A DNA stretch of 64,000 nt from Myxococcus stipitatus. GTDB taxonomy: Bacteria > Myxococcota > Myxococcia > Myxococcales > Myxococcaceae. Below are positions 16,304 through 24,117 of the stretch, piece after piece. The position numbers were made by a program, and so were the translations under genes. The stretch's first letter is position 1, and every line of letters starts with the position of its first letter. The notes beneath the pieces were generated by a model. It was given only the letters and a program-made list of their open reading frames with translations, did no database searches and was not told the origin of the DNA. The DNA lies in contig NZ_CP102770.1 in assembly GCF_038561935.1 (NCBI RefSeq), positions 4,960,001 to 5,024,000 on the forward strand, in the 5' to 3' direction.

Positions 16304-18285
16304 CGGTGGACCTCGGAGGCGGAGGCGGTGACGGAGGCGGGTGCCTCGACGACCGCGAGCGTGAAGTGCGGCAGACGGCCCAGGTCGATGTTCCGGCTCT
16401 CGACGCCCACCACGAACTTGTACTGGCCCGGCGTGGGCGGCGCGAAGTCGACCTCGAAGTCGCCCTCCGCGGTGAGGCGCGGCTCGGTGCGCCACTGCCA
16501 GGTGCCGGGCTGCTTGAACATCAGGACCCGAATCTCCTCGGGCCGCACGGGCCGCGCGCTCATCCCGGGCGTGGGCTCCAGCTTGAAGCGCAGCGGGGTC
16601 GTCGTCCCCGCCGTGAGCACGGCCTTGGCGTCGAAGCGGGGCGTGAGGGTCAACGGGAGCTTCTTCGAGAGCGCCGCGTCCTCGGGGACTCCGCCCACCT
16701 TCCACTCCATGCAGGCGATGGCGCGCGGATTGTCGAGGATGAAGGCCACGTCATAGGTGCCGTTCTCGCGCACCAGGGCCTGCGTGGAATAGACGCCGGA
16801 CTCCACCTCGCGCAGGGAGCGGTCCAGCACCATCACCGCGCGGGGCTCGCGGCCGTAGTTCAGGTGCGTGCCTCGCGGCGCCATCATTCCCTCCTGGTAG
16901 AGGTAGAGGGCGCGGTCGGCGGTGCCCGCGACGATGACGCCATTGCCCTCGGGCAGCGCGGCGATGGGGTCGGAGCGGCCCAGGTCCCTGGCCTCCGAGG
17001 GCGCGTGCTGGCCCATGGTCACGTTGATGACCGAGGGCGTGCCCGTCCCCTCCAGCGTGCTCAACTCCACCAGGGACACGCGCCCGCTGGTGGTGTTGCG
17101 CACGTAGGCGAACGCGTCCGTGAACGTCACCGAGTCCGGCGCCGCGAACCCCGTCAGCGCGTGCGCGACCTGGCCTCGCGCGGCGTCGATGATGTCCACC
17201 TCGCCCGTCTTGGGGTGCAGGAGGAAGGCCCAGCGGCCGGTGCGGTCGAAGCGCAGCGCGCCCAGGCCCGGCTTCACGGTGATGCGCTGCGAGACCTCGC
17301 GCTTCGCGGGGTCCACGAGCAGGACCTCGTGGGTGCTCGGCTGGGCCACGAAGACGGCGCGCGCCACCGAGCTCCACGCCACATCGCCCGCGCCCGTCCC
17401 CACCGTCACGGTGCCGAGGACCTCTCGCGAGGCCACGTCCACCGCGGTCAGCACGTCGTCCTCCGTGCTGGTGAGCCAGACGGTGCGCCCCTCGTCGGAG
17501 AAGGCCACCTCGTGACGGCCATCGCCGACCTTCAGCGACGCGACCTCCGCGTGGGCCGCGGTGTCGATGACGCTCACCGTGCCATCCGCGTCGTTGCTCA
17601 CCCAGGCCGTCCGTCCATCGGGGGCCACGACGACACGGCCCGGGCGCTGGCCCACGCGCACCGTCCGCGTCGCGAGGAAGCGCTCCAGGTCCACCACGGA
17701 CACGCTGTTGCCCGCGGGCACCGTGACATAGAGCGCGGAGCGGTCCTTCAGCATGGCCCAGTCGGCGACCTCGCCGCCCACGGAGACCAGGCTGTGCAGC
17801 TTGGTGCGGTCGAACGCAATCTGCGGGTTGATGACGGACAGCGACTGGTCGTGGTTGAGCGTGAGGAACCAGTAGGCATTCAGGTCCACCTCCGCGCGGG
17901 TCGCCAGCAGGCCGCCCAGGTAGGTCTTCACGCGCTCCTTGCAGGCCGCGTCGTCCAGCGGTCCGGCGTCTGGCGCACGCAGCGACATCCACCCCAGGAC
18001 ACGCCGGCCTTGAAGCGGGGCTCCGCTCTTCGCATCCGTGAGGGCGAAGCGCGCGGTGCCTTGAACCGGTGCGCCCGCCGCGGCCTCGAGCGGACGCGGG
18101 CGCAGCGAGAGGTCGAAGCGCACCTGGACCCCTTCGCGCTCGAGGGAGACCGGAGGCGCGGTGATGAGAGGGGGCGGGGCCTCGACGGGGGAAGGGGGCT
18201 CGCGCGGATGGAACCTCCATCCGAAGACAGCGAGGGCTCCCACGGAGAGCAGGCCCGTGGCGAGGAAGACGTGGCTCTTGCGCAT
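16300..18285 (-). CDS. Periplasmic YVTN-type beta-propeller protein of the copper-oxidase operon
   Basis: 661 residues. The N-terminus (HVFLATGLLSVGALAVFGW) is a signal or membrane anchor. Residues about 190-430 hold at least six propeller blades of the YVTN/YncE kind (VAPDGRTAWVSNDADGTVSV, VAFSDEGRTVWLTSTEDDV, LRFDRTGRWAFLLHPKTGEV). The C-terminal 200 residues look like two beta-sandwich domains, the last ending in PGQYKFVVGVESRNI. No haem motif is seen, so it is not a cytochrome d1 or nitrite reductase, although that propeller is related. A binding or scaffold role for the oxidase is inferred. The start ATG 18285 has no clear Shine-Dalgarno, and translation may depend on readthrough from upstream. 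The stop overlaps the next start by 4 bases. Confidence 0.78.
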   Translation of the reverse strand: MRKSHVFLATGLLSVGALAVFGWRFHPREPPSPVEAPPPLITAPPVSLEREGVQVRFDLSLRPRPLEAAAGAPVQGTARFALTDAKSGAPLQGRRVLGWMSLRAPDAGPLDDAACKERVKTYLGGLLATRAEVDLNAYWFLTLNHDQSLSVINPQIAFDRTKLHSLVSVGGEVADWAMLKDRSALYVTVPAGNSVSVVDLERFLATRTVRVGQRPGRVVVAPDGRTAWVSNDADGTVSVIDTAAHAEVASLKVGDGRHEVAFSDEGRTVWLTSTEDDVLTAVDVASREVLGTVTVGTGAGDVAWSSVARAVFVAQPSTHEVLLVDPAKREVSQRITVKPGLGALRFDRTGRWAFLLHPKTGEVDIIDAARGQVAHALTGFAAPDSVTFTDAFAYVRNTTSGRVSLVELSTLEGTGTPSVINVTMGQHAPSEARDLGRSDPIAALPEGNGVIVAGTADRALYLYQEGMMAPRGTHLNYGREPRAVMVLDRSLREVESGVYSTQALVRENGTYDVAFILDNPRAIACMEWKVGGVPEDAALSKKLPLTLTPRFDAKAVLTAGTTTPLRFKLEPTPGMSARPVRPEEIRVLMFKQPGTWQWRTEPRLTAEGDFEVDFAPPTPGQYKFVVGVESRNIDLGRLPHFTLAVVEAPASVTASASEVHR

Positions 18286-18317
18286 GGTGCGAGGTGCTTC
18301 CTGGAAAGAGAAGGGAA

Positions 18318-18352
18318 GGGGCGGCGCGGTCCATCTCGGGTCGCGCCGCCCC
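18318..18352 (-). terminator. Perfect 11-bp hairpin between oxidase and propeller genes
   Basis: GGGGCGGCGCG (18318-18328) and CGCGCCGCCCC (18342-18352) are exact complements around a 13-base loop, 16 bases after the multicopper oxidase stop. On the minus strand a pyrimidine-rich stretch TTCCCTTCTCTTTCC follows. It may end part of the transcription, or stabilise the 3' end of the first message, so that the oxidase is made in excess over the next three genes. Confidence 0.55.
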
Positions 18353-18367
18353 GGTGCTACGTCACCG

Positions 18368-21300
18368 CTACTGGACCCGGTACACGCCCCACAGACCGCC
18401 GTGGCTCCACAGGAAGCTGGAGTGGTCGCGGTACAGGTAGTCGCCGGTGACGCCGAACGCGCCACCCGCGCCGTACTCGGGAATCATCGTGTACGACTGC
18501 ATCACCGAGGCGCCGCCCTGCGTGGAGATGACGGGCGACAAGGGATTGGGCCCCATGACTCGCGACTGGGTGCCCGGCAGCCAGGGATTGCGGTGCCACT
18601 CCGCGCCATGCATCGAGATGGCGTGCTGCCGCGAGTGGCCGGACGGGTGGCCGAAGCGCCAGCGGAGCGTGTCGTTCGCCTTCGCGGTGAACACCGGCGT
18701 GGCCGGGTCTCCGTGCACACTGGAGCTGAGGATGTCCGTCAGGTCGAAGTCGTTGACGGCCTCCGGGCTGGTCTGCGGCGGAACACCCAGCCGGGCCCAC
18801 AGCGGCTCGGTGCGGTAGTTGAAGCCCTTCTGCCCGGTGTCCTGCGAGTCGTCGATGCCGGCCGTGTTGCGCAGCGCGGTGCCGCTGTTGAGCCCGTCCG
18901 TGTCCCAGTACTCCGGGCGCCCGCTGTGCAGGCCCAGGTCGTCCTGGAAGAGGGCGACGAACTCGCGGAACGTCGCCTCCTTGCCGTCGGCCCCCGGGTA
19001 CTTCACGTAGGCCTGGGCCTCCGTGCCGGCGTCCGTCGTCCAGGTCGCGCCAAGCGGCTCGATGATGAGCGCGCCGATGGCGCCGTGCATGCCGTGGTTC
19101 ACCACGTCCGCCATGTTGCGGAGGTTGACGATGCCCAGCTCCATGGGCGTCCTGCGGCCCCAGGGGAACGGCGTGCCGAACGGCGAGCTCTTGAACTCAC
19201 CGGCGAACCACCGGTACGTGCGCGACTTGCCGGGAGGCACCGTCTGCACCGCGTTGAGGCCCACGTTGGCGCCGTCATCCACGTTCACGTCGTAGTTGAC
19301 GAGCTGGGGATGCAGCGACACGTGGCTCGACATCCGCACCTGGTTGACGTTGAAGTACGGCGTGATGGCGGAGTGGTGCGCCCACACGTCCGACTTCGAC
19401 ATCGGGAAGGTGGGCAGCCGGTTGGTCAGGACGACCTGCACGCACTCACCCGCGCGGGCCCGGAGGATGAGCGGCTCCGGTCGACGCGTGCCGGCCTTCA
19501 GCGCCGCCAGGTGCGCGTCCTGCGCGAAGATGATGGCATCCGGGTCGTAGATGTCGTGCGTCTCGTTGTAGACGAGCCGCTTGCCCGGCAACCAGTTCTT
19601 CGCGTCGATGGCGGAGACCCGGTACAGCCGCACCGGTGCACCCAGCGGGCACGAGTCCGTCTTGATGGGCTTGGTGCCGAACCAGTTGAGCGCCTCGTAC
19701 TTGAGCACCATCTCCTTGTCGATGCGCAGCATCCCGTCGCGGTCCGCCATCACGTGGTCGACCGTGCGCTGCTTCACCTTCTGGCCCGTCTCATCCACCT
19801 CGTACGAGTCCTGGACGGTGTCGCGTTCCTTGTCCGGGTCCAGCACCTCCAGGCCCGCCTCGTCGGGCAGGTCGAGGAGCTGGAGCGGCGGATACGCCTG
19901 GGGCTCTCCGGCCACGGCCCCCTGCGAGAGCACGGCCTCCAGCTTGGGGTTCTCGTCCGCGGCGAGCAGCGCCACGTCCGACAGCGAGCGCAGTCCCCGC
20001 TGCCGGTTCTTGTACGTCCGGAGGATGCCCCACGCGCCGTTCCACAGGTCGCCGTTGGACGCGCTCATGTACATGTAGTCCGCCGTCTCGTACGGACCGA
20101 TGATTTGCGGCAGGCCTCCGGTCAGGTTGAACTCGAAGTGCTCGGAGATGCCGATGGCCTGGGCGTTGTAATAGCCGCTGTCCGGGTCGTGGTACTCCTT
20201 GAGCCACTTGTTGCCGTGCAGGGTGAAGGAGTGCTGCTCCTCCTGTGAGCCCTGGATGAGCCGGATGCGGATGTTGTCGCCCGGGTAGCCCGACAGCAGC
20301 GGCGTGTACGGGTCGCCGTGGATGTCCGAGCGGAACACGTTGGCCATCTCTCCGCGCGCTCCCTCGCGGTGCACGCGGCTCTTGCAGCTCACGCGGCTGG
20401 AGATGCGGTGCGGGATGGGCTCGTTGTAGTAGTTGACCGTCATGCCGCCCGGGTCGGCCGCGCTGATGGCCTCCGGCATGGGCACGGACTCGAAGTCCAC
20501 CGCGTACGGGAGGTGGGTCTCCTTGTAGTTGGGCGGATTCACCGGCTGGCCACACTCGTCATACAGGGGCACGTAGTCCGCGAAGGCGAGCGCGAACTCG
20601 CGGAAGCTGTTGGCCGGGTTCGCGGTGATGACGTCCGCGCGCCAGCTCGTCGGGCCTCCGTCCGCCAGGCGTGAGCCGAAGTAGACACCCGTGCGCGGGT
20701 CCCTCCACTTGGAGCCTCGCGGTTCGACAATCAGCGCACCGTAGAAGCCATGTTGCTGGTGTGACGACGGACCGAAGTGGTCGTGGGTGAAGACGGTCTC
20801 CAGCGCGTGGTCCTTGCCCGCGTTGCTGAGGAGCGGGTCCGCCCACCACCGCTGCACGGTCGTCTGTGCCGTGCCGGGCGCGCGGCGGATGCGGGGATGG
20901 GATGCGGGCGCCGTCAGCGTCACGCGAGGGCCTGTCTCGCCGACGTTGCCATCCGCCGCGAAGGCGCCACCGGCCTTGTTGGCCAGGTGGATGCGCTCGG
21001 CCACCGTCTCCGCGGACAGCGTGCCGTCCTCGTAGTTCCAGCCGTTGCCGGCGCCGTCGGACGCCATCACGTCGAACTTCACGAGGTGGATGTGCTGACC
21101 GATGACGTCGGTGGGCGTGTAGATCTGGAAGTCATCCGGCGCCAGGTGCGCGGGGATGAGGTTGGTGGCGTAGAAGTTGATGCACTCGCCCGACTCGGCG
21201 CGGAAGAAGAAGGGCTCGGGCGGTCGCCGGGCATCCTGTGTCGCCTCCACGTCCTCGTTGAGCACCATCAGCCGGGCTTGAGGGTCATGCCATCCCGCGC

Positions 21301-23704
21301 GGTTGACCCGCTGCATGGCGATCTGCAGATAGGCCGCGCGGTAGTTGCGCTTCGTGGTCCGCGCCGGACACGGGTCCGCGAAGGGCGCTCCCGGCACGGG
21401 CTTGCGGCCGTTGACCAGGAACTTCCCGGTGCCTCCCAGCGGTGTGTAGGCGGGGTAGTACTTCACCACCTCGCCGAAGGTGGGGTCGTTGTGGAGCGGG
21501 ACGATGGTGGGCGCCGTGGCGCCGACGGCGCTGGGGAACTCGCCGGCGTGGAAGGCCATGGCCTTCTTCTCCGTGGGCGTTCCATCGTGCGGCAGCAGCT
21601 TGATGTTGAGCGCGGTCGGGTCGACGTCGAAGCGCCCGGAGAGCCCGTAGGCCACGGGCCCCACCGCGTTGGTGACGATGTGGCGCGGCAGGCCTCCGTC
21701 GAACTCCAGGTCGAGCGGCGGCTGCGGCGCGCGGCGGCCCGTCATGCCGGGGATGTAGAAGGGGAACCCTGGGAACGCGGGCCGCGTCATGGGGCCCGAG
21801 GGCGTCATCACCGTCGAGTCCGCGTACGTGGGCATGGGCGGCATGGCCCGGTGCGGGATGGGGATGACGGCGGGGTTCGGGGTGCCGTCGGCGATTTCGG
21901 GGTCGGGGAGCTTGCGGTCCTTGGTCCCGGCCTCGAACACGTCGTGCACGCGCCACAGCGCCCACATGCCCTGCGCGAAGTGGGGATACAGGTGGCAGTG
22001 GTGGATGGAGTCGCCCGCGGTGAGGTTGCGGTTGCCGGAGCCGCCGAAGTTGATGTCGTAGGTGAAGGCCGAGCCGGGGCCGACCGTCTGCGAGTCCAGG
22101 TAGTTGGAGTCCTCGATGCTGGGCGAGTACTTCCACTGGTGCGCGTGGAGGTGGAAGACGTGGGTCTCCGCCGGGCCCGCGTGGATGTTGCGGATGCGCA
22201 CCGGGTCGCCCAGGTAGCTGTGGTGCACGTTGGACGGGTCGTCGGGATAGAGCGCGGCCACGGGCTTGCCCAGGCCGTCCTGCTCCACGTTCATCGCCGG
22301 GTCGCCGTTGGCCCACGACTCGAGGAAGAACTCCTCGTATTCGCAGTTCACGCACGCCTTGGTGGGGCCGATGTGCGCGCGGTTGGCGATGAGCTCCGCG
22401 CCCAGGCCCGCCACGCCGTAGTTGATGCCGAAGCCGTCGCGGACGCTGTGGAAGGTGGGGTTCCACTCGAGCTCGTCGAAGGCCTGAACCGCCTTGATTT
22501 CATCGTGGTAGATGGCGGTGAGTTCGCGGAAGTGGCCCTGGTCGATGGACGTGCTGGTGCCCATCACCGTCTCCTTGTAGCCGGTGATGATGGCCTCCAG
22601 GTCGCCGTGGCGGAGGGTGTTGGAGGCGTCCAGGATGGCCAGGTACGGCCGCCCGTTGTCGTCCACCTTGTCGTAGTCGATGAGCGGCGTGCCGTCCGGG
22701 TTGAGCCCCTTGGTGACGCTCTTGAGCACCGCGCCGCTCACCTTGGAGCGGTACCAGACGCTGCCCGCGGGCTCGACGTTGATGGCGCCGAAGAGGCCCT
22801 GGGCGGTGGAGCCACCGTCGCCCTGGCCGCCGAACGAGGCGCCCATGCTGTGGAAGAAGAAGACGCCCTCGTGGTCGGCGAACCACTCGTAGTCGATGGT
22901 CCCCCCGGAAGGCACGAGGCTGCTGGGGTTGTAGCCGACGTTGGCGCCGTCCGAGAGGATGTTCCGGTACTGCAGGCCCTGGATGTGGATGGAGGCGTGG
23001 CGCGTCGCGGGCGAGTTGTCGCGGTGGTCCTTCTCCGCCTCCTTCTCCTCGCCGGGCAGGAACCAGCGGCCCCCGGAGGGCTTCTGGTCGATGTACGTGG
23101 TGACGCGGTCATACGTGGGCGTCCACACCCACAAGGGCAGCAGCTTGCGCAGGAACGTGTTGAGCGACGAGCTGCCTCCGGTGAGGGGGCCTGGCTGGGA
23201 CTCGCTGGGGCTGGGAATCGCCGAGCGTGTCGGCGCCAGCCAGTTGGTGAAGGTCACATGGAGGCAGTCGCCCACGTTGGCGCGCAGCGTGAGCGGGCGA
23301 GGGCGCTTGTTCGACTTGAGCCGCACGTTGCCCGGCCCCGTCCGCATCCCGGGGTTGATGGGCTCCACGTCCTCCATGAGCGCGTAGACCATCCCCGTGG
23401 GATTGAACGAGCCCAGGCGGTTGTAGGTGTAGACCTGGTCCAGGGCCACGACGTCCGCGCGGATGGTCCGCACGCAGGTGGGCGCGGTGAAGCTTCGGGG
23501 CTCGGAGCCCACCTTCTCCGTGTTGGCGGGCGCCATGGGCTCCCTTCCGGGAGTGCCCTCCGCGGGGGGCGTGACGCCGTCTGGGTGACAGGAAAGGCTG
23601 GAGGCCACCACGGCCGCCAGGATGGAGCGCCCGAACCTGGGCGCGACTCGGCCTCCGGAGGGCGGTGATGCCCCCCGTGGAGGTCGCTGCTGGGTTGATG
23701 ACAC
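18368..23704 (-). CDS. Very large multicopper oxidase-like lipoprotein (three tandem two-cupredoxin units)
   Basis: 1,778 residues, far above the usual 450-600. GTG 23704 is chosen because AGGGGG precedes it and a lipoprotein signal follows (SILAAVVASSLSC, Cys about 39). Three internal units align with each other: SIHIQGLQYRNILSDGANVG (about 235), HIHLVKFDVMASDGAGNGW (about 870) and SLHPQLVNYDVNVDDGANVG (about 1465). Each unit ends in a related stretch, HHCHLYPHFAQGMW (568-581), YMSASNGDLWNGAWGILR (about 1210) and DHSSFLWSHGGLWGVYR (about 1760). Copper ligands are clear in unit 1 (HVFHLH 515-520; HCHxxxHxxxxM 569-580) and in unit 2 (HDHFGPSSHQQH, 974-985). Large oxidases of this kind include MnxG/McoA-type Mn(II) oxidases and Geobacter OmpB (known from literature). 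Mn, Fe or phenol oxidation is possible; the substrate is not shown. It is first in a four-gene operon. Confidence 0.85.
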   Translation of the reverse strand: MSSTQQRPPRGASPPSGGRVAPRFGRSILAAVVASSLSCHPDGVTPPAEGTPGREPMAPANTEKVGSEPRSFTAPTCVRTIRADVVALDQVYTYNRLGSFNPTGMVYALMEDVEPINPGMRTGPGNVRLKSNKRPRPLTLRANVGDCLHVTFTNWLAPTRSAIPSPSESQPGPLTGGSSSLNTFLRKLLPLWVWTPTYDRVTTYIDQKPSGGRWFLPGEEKEAEKDHRDNSPATRHASIHIQGLQYRNILSDGANVGYNPSSLVPSGGTIDYEWFADHEGVFFFHSMGASFGGQGDGGSTAQGLFGAINVEPAGSVWYRSKVSGAVLKSVTKGLNPDGTPLIDYDKVDDNGRPYLAILDASNTLRHGDLEAIITGYKETVMGTSTSIDQGHFRELTAIYHDEIKAVQAFDELEWNPTFHSVRDGFGINYGVAGLGAELIANRAHIGPTKACVNCEYEEFFLESWANGDPAMNVEQDGLGKPVAALYPDDPSNVHHSYLGDPVRIRNIHAGPAETHVFHLHAHQWKYSPSIEDSNYLDSQTVGPGSAFTYDINFGGSGNRNLTAGDSIHHCHLYPHFAQGMWALWRVHDVFEAGTKDRKLPDPEIADGTPNPAVIPIPHRAMPPMPTYADSTVMTPSGPMTRPAFPGFPFYIPGMTGRRAPQPPLDLEFDGGLPRHIVTNAVGPVAYGLSGRFDVDPTALNIKLLPHDGTPTEKKAMAFHAGEFPSAVGATAPTIVPLHNDPTFGEVVKYYPAYTPLGGTGKFLVNGRKPVPGAPFADPCPARTTKRNYRAAYLQIAMQRVNRAGWHDPQARLMVLNEDVEATQDARRPPEPFFFRAESGECINFYATNLIPAHLAPDDFQIYTPTDVIGQHIHLVKFDVMASDGAGNGWNYEDGTLSAETVAERIHLANKAGGAFAADGNVGETGPRVTLTAPASHPRIRRAPGTAQTTVQRWWADPLLSNAGKDHALETVFTHDHFGPSSHQQHGFYGALIVEPRGSKWRDPRTGVYFGSRLADGGPTSWRADVITANPANSFREFALAFADYVPLYDECGQPVNPPNYKETHLPYAVDFESVPMPEAISAADPGGMTVNYYNEPIPHRISSRVSCKSRVHREGARGEMANVFRSDIHGDPYTPLLSGYPGDNIRIRLIQGSQEEQHSFTLHGNKWLKEYHDPDSGYYNAQAIGISEHFEFNLTGGLPQIIGPYETADYMYMSASNGDLWNGAWGILRTYKNRQRGLRSLSDVALLAADENPKLEAVLSQGAVAGEPQAYPPLQLLDLPDEAGLEVLDPDKERDTVQDSYEVDETGQKVKQRTVDHVMADRDGMLRIDKEMVLKYEALNWFGTKPIKTDSCPLGAPVRLYRVSAIDAKNWLPGKRLVYNETHDIYDPDAIIFAQDAHLAALKAGTRRPEPLILRARAGECVQVVLTNRLPTFPMSKSDVWAHHSAITPYFNVNQVRMSSHVSLHPQLVNYDVNVDDGANVGLNAVQTVPPGKSRTYRWFAGEFKSSPFGTPFPWGRRTPMELGIVNLRNMADVVNHGMHGAIGALIIEPLGATWTTDAGTEAQAYVKYPGADGKEATFREFVALFQDDLGLHSGRPEYWDTDGLNSGTALRNTAGIDDSQDTGQKGFNYRTEPLWARLGVPPQTSPEAVNDFDLTDILSSSVHGDPATPVFTAKANDTLRWRFGHPSGHSRQHAISMHGAEWHRNPWLPGTQSRVMGPNPLSPVISTQGGASVMQSYTMIPEYGAGGAFGVTGDYLYRDHSSFLWSHGGLWGVYRVQ

Positions 23705-24117
23705 ACGTCCCCCTGTACCGCTCCGTTGAGAGCGATTCCCTGAATAAGCTGCCAGCGTTGACTTGCGTGTTTCTGAGAGACTTCTCACGAAACACAGACA
23801 TGGAGTCTGTGTCTCGGGTGTCTCACTATGGGTGGCGCCGCGTGAAAGTAAACACTCCGCGTAAGCGCCCGGACTCGCGAACCTTCCTGCGGGGCTGGCG
23901 AGGTTGTCTGAGAATTTTCAAAGGAATCCGAGGGCGGAGGGCGCGCCCTTGTGTCATGGAATTCCTTGGATTTACTTGATTGCTACCGAGGCAAAACGCC
24001 TCTCGGCGTGGCAAAATGCTACTGTATTGTTGAAATATTACTCCTTCGAACAATGCGGAACGGCTTGTAGGCTCGAGGCCCCCCCGGAAGTCACCTGGTG
24101 TTTGGAGCATCCCCTAC
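23705..24117. other. 413-bp divergent intergenic region, AT-richer than its surroundings
   Basis: This region separates the minus-strand copper-oxidase operon from the plus-strand amidohydrolase gene and must hold both promoters. Its centre (about 23920-24060) is clearly richer in A and T than the coding DNA. It contains a strong palindrome (listed separately) and a small hairpin GAGGC-AAAAC-GCCTC at 23988-24002. TTGTTG at about 24027 with an ACAATG 17 bases on is a weak sigma70-like candidate for the plus-strand gene. I see no open reading frame of credible codon usage. Confidence 0.6.
23788..23816. promoter_or_regulatory. Candidate operator: 12-bp-arm palindrome upstream of the copper-oxidase operon
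   Basis: CGAAACACAGAC and GTCTGTGTCTCG face each other across ATGGA. The inner 8 bases of each arm (ACACAGAC/GTCTGTGT, 23792-23799 and 23805-23812) are exact complements, and the outer 4 bases carry one mismatch. It lies 84-112 bases upstream of the oxidase start, a usual place for a dimeric regulator. It could instead be a hairpin in the 5' leader. It does not match the known CueR or CopR/CusR boxes as I know them. Confidence 0.5.

Noticed and set aside
16300..18285. Cytochrome cd1-type nitrite reductase
   Set aside because: The propeller resembles the d1 domain, but there is no CxxCH motif in this protein.
20777..23668. Long plus-strand open frame inside the multicopper oxidase gene
   Set aside because: Composition of Val/Arg/Gly/His repeats without motifs; shadow of the oxidase frame.
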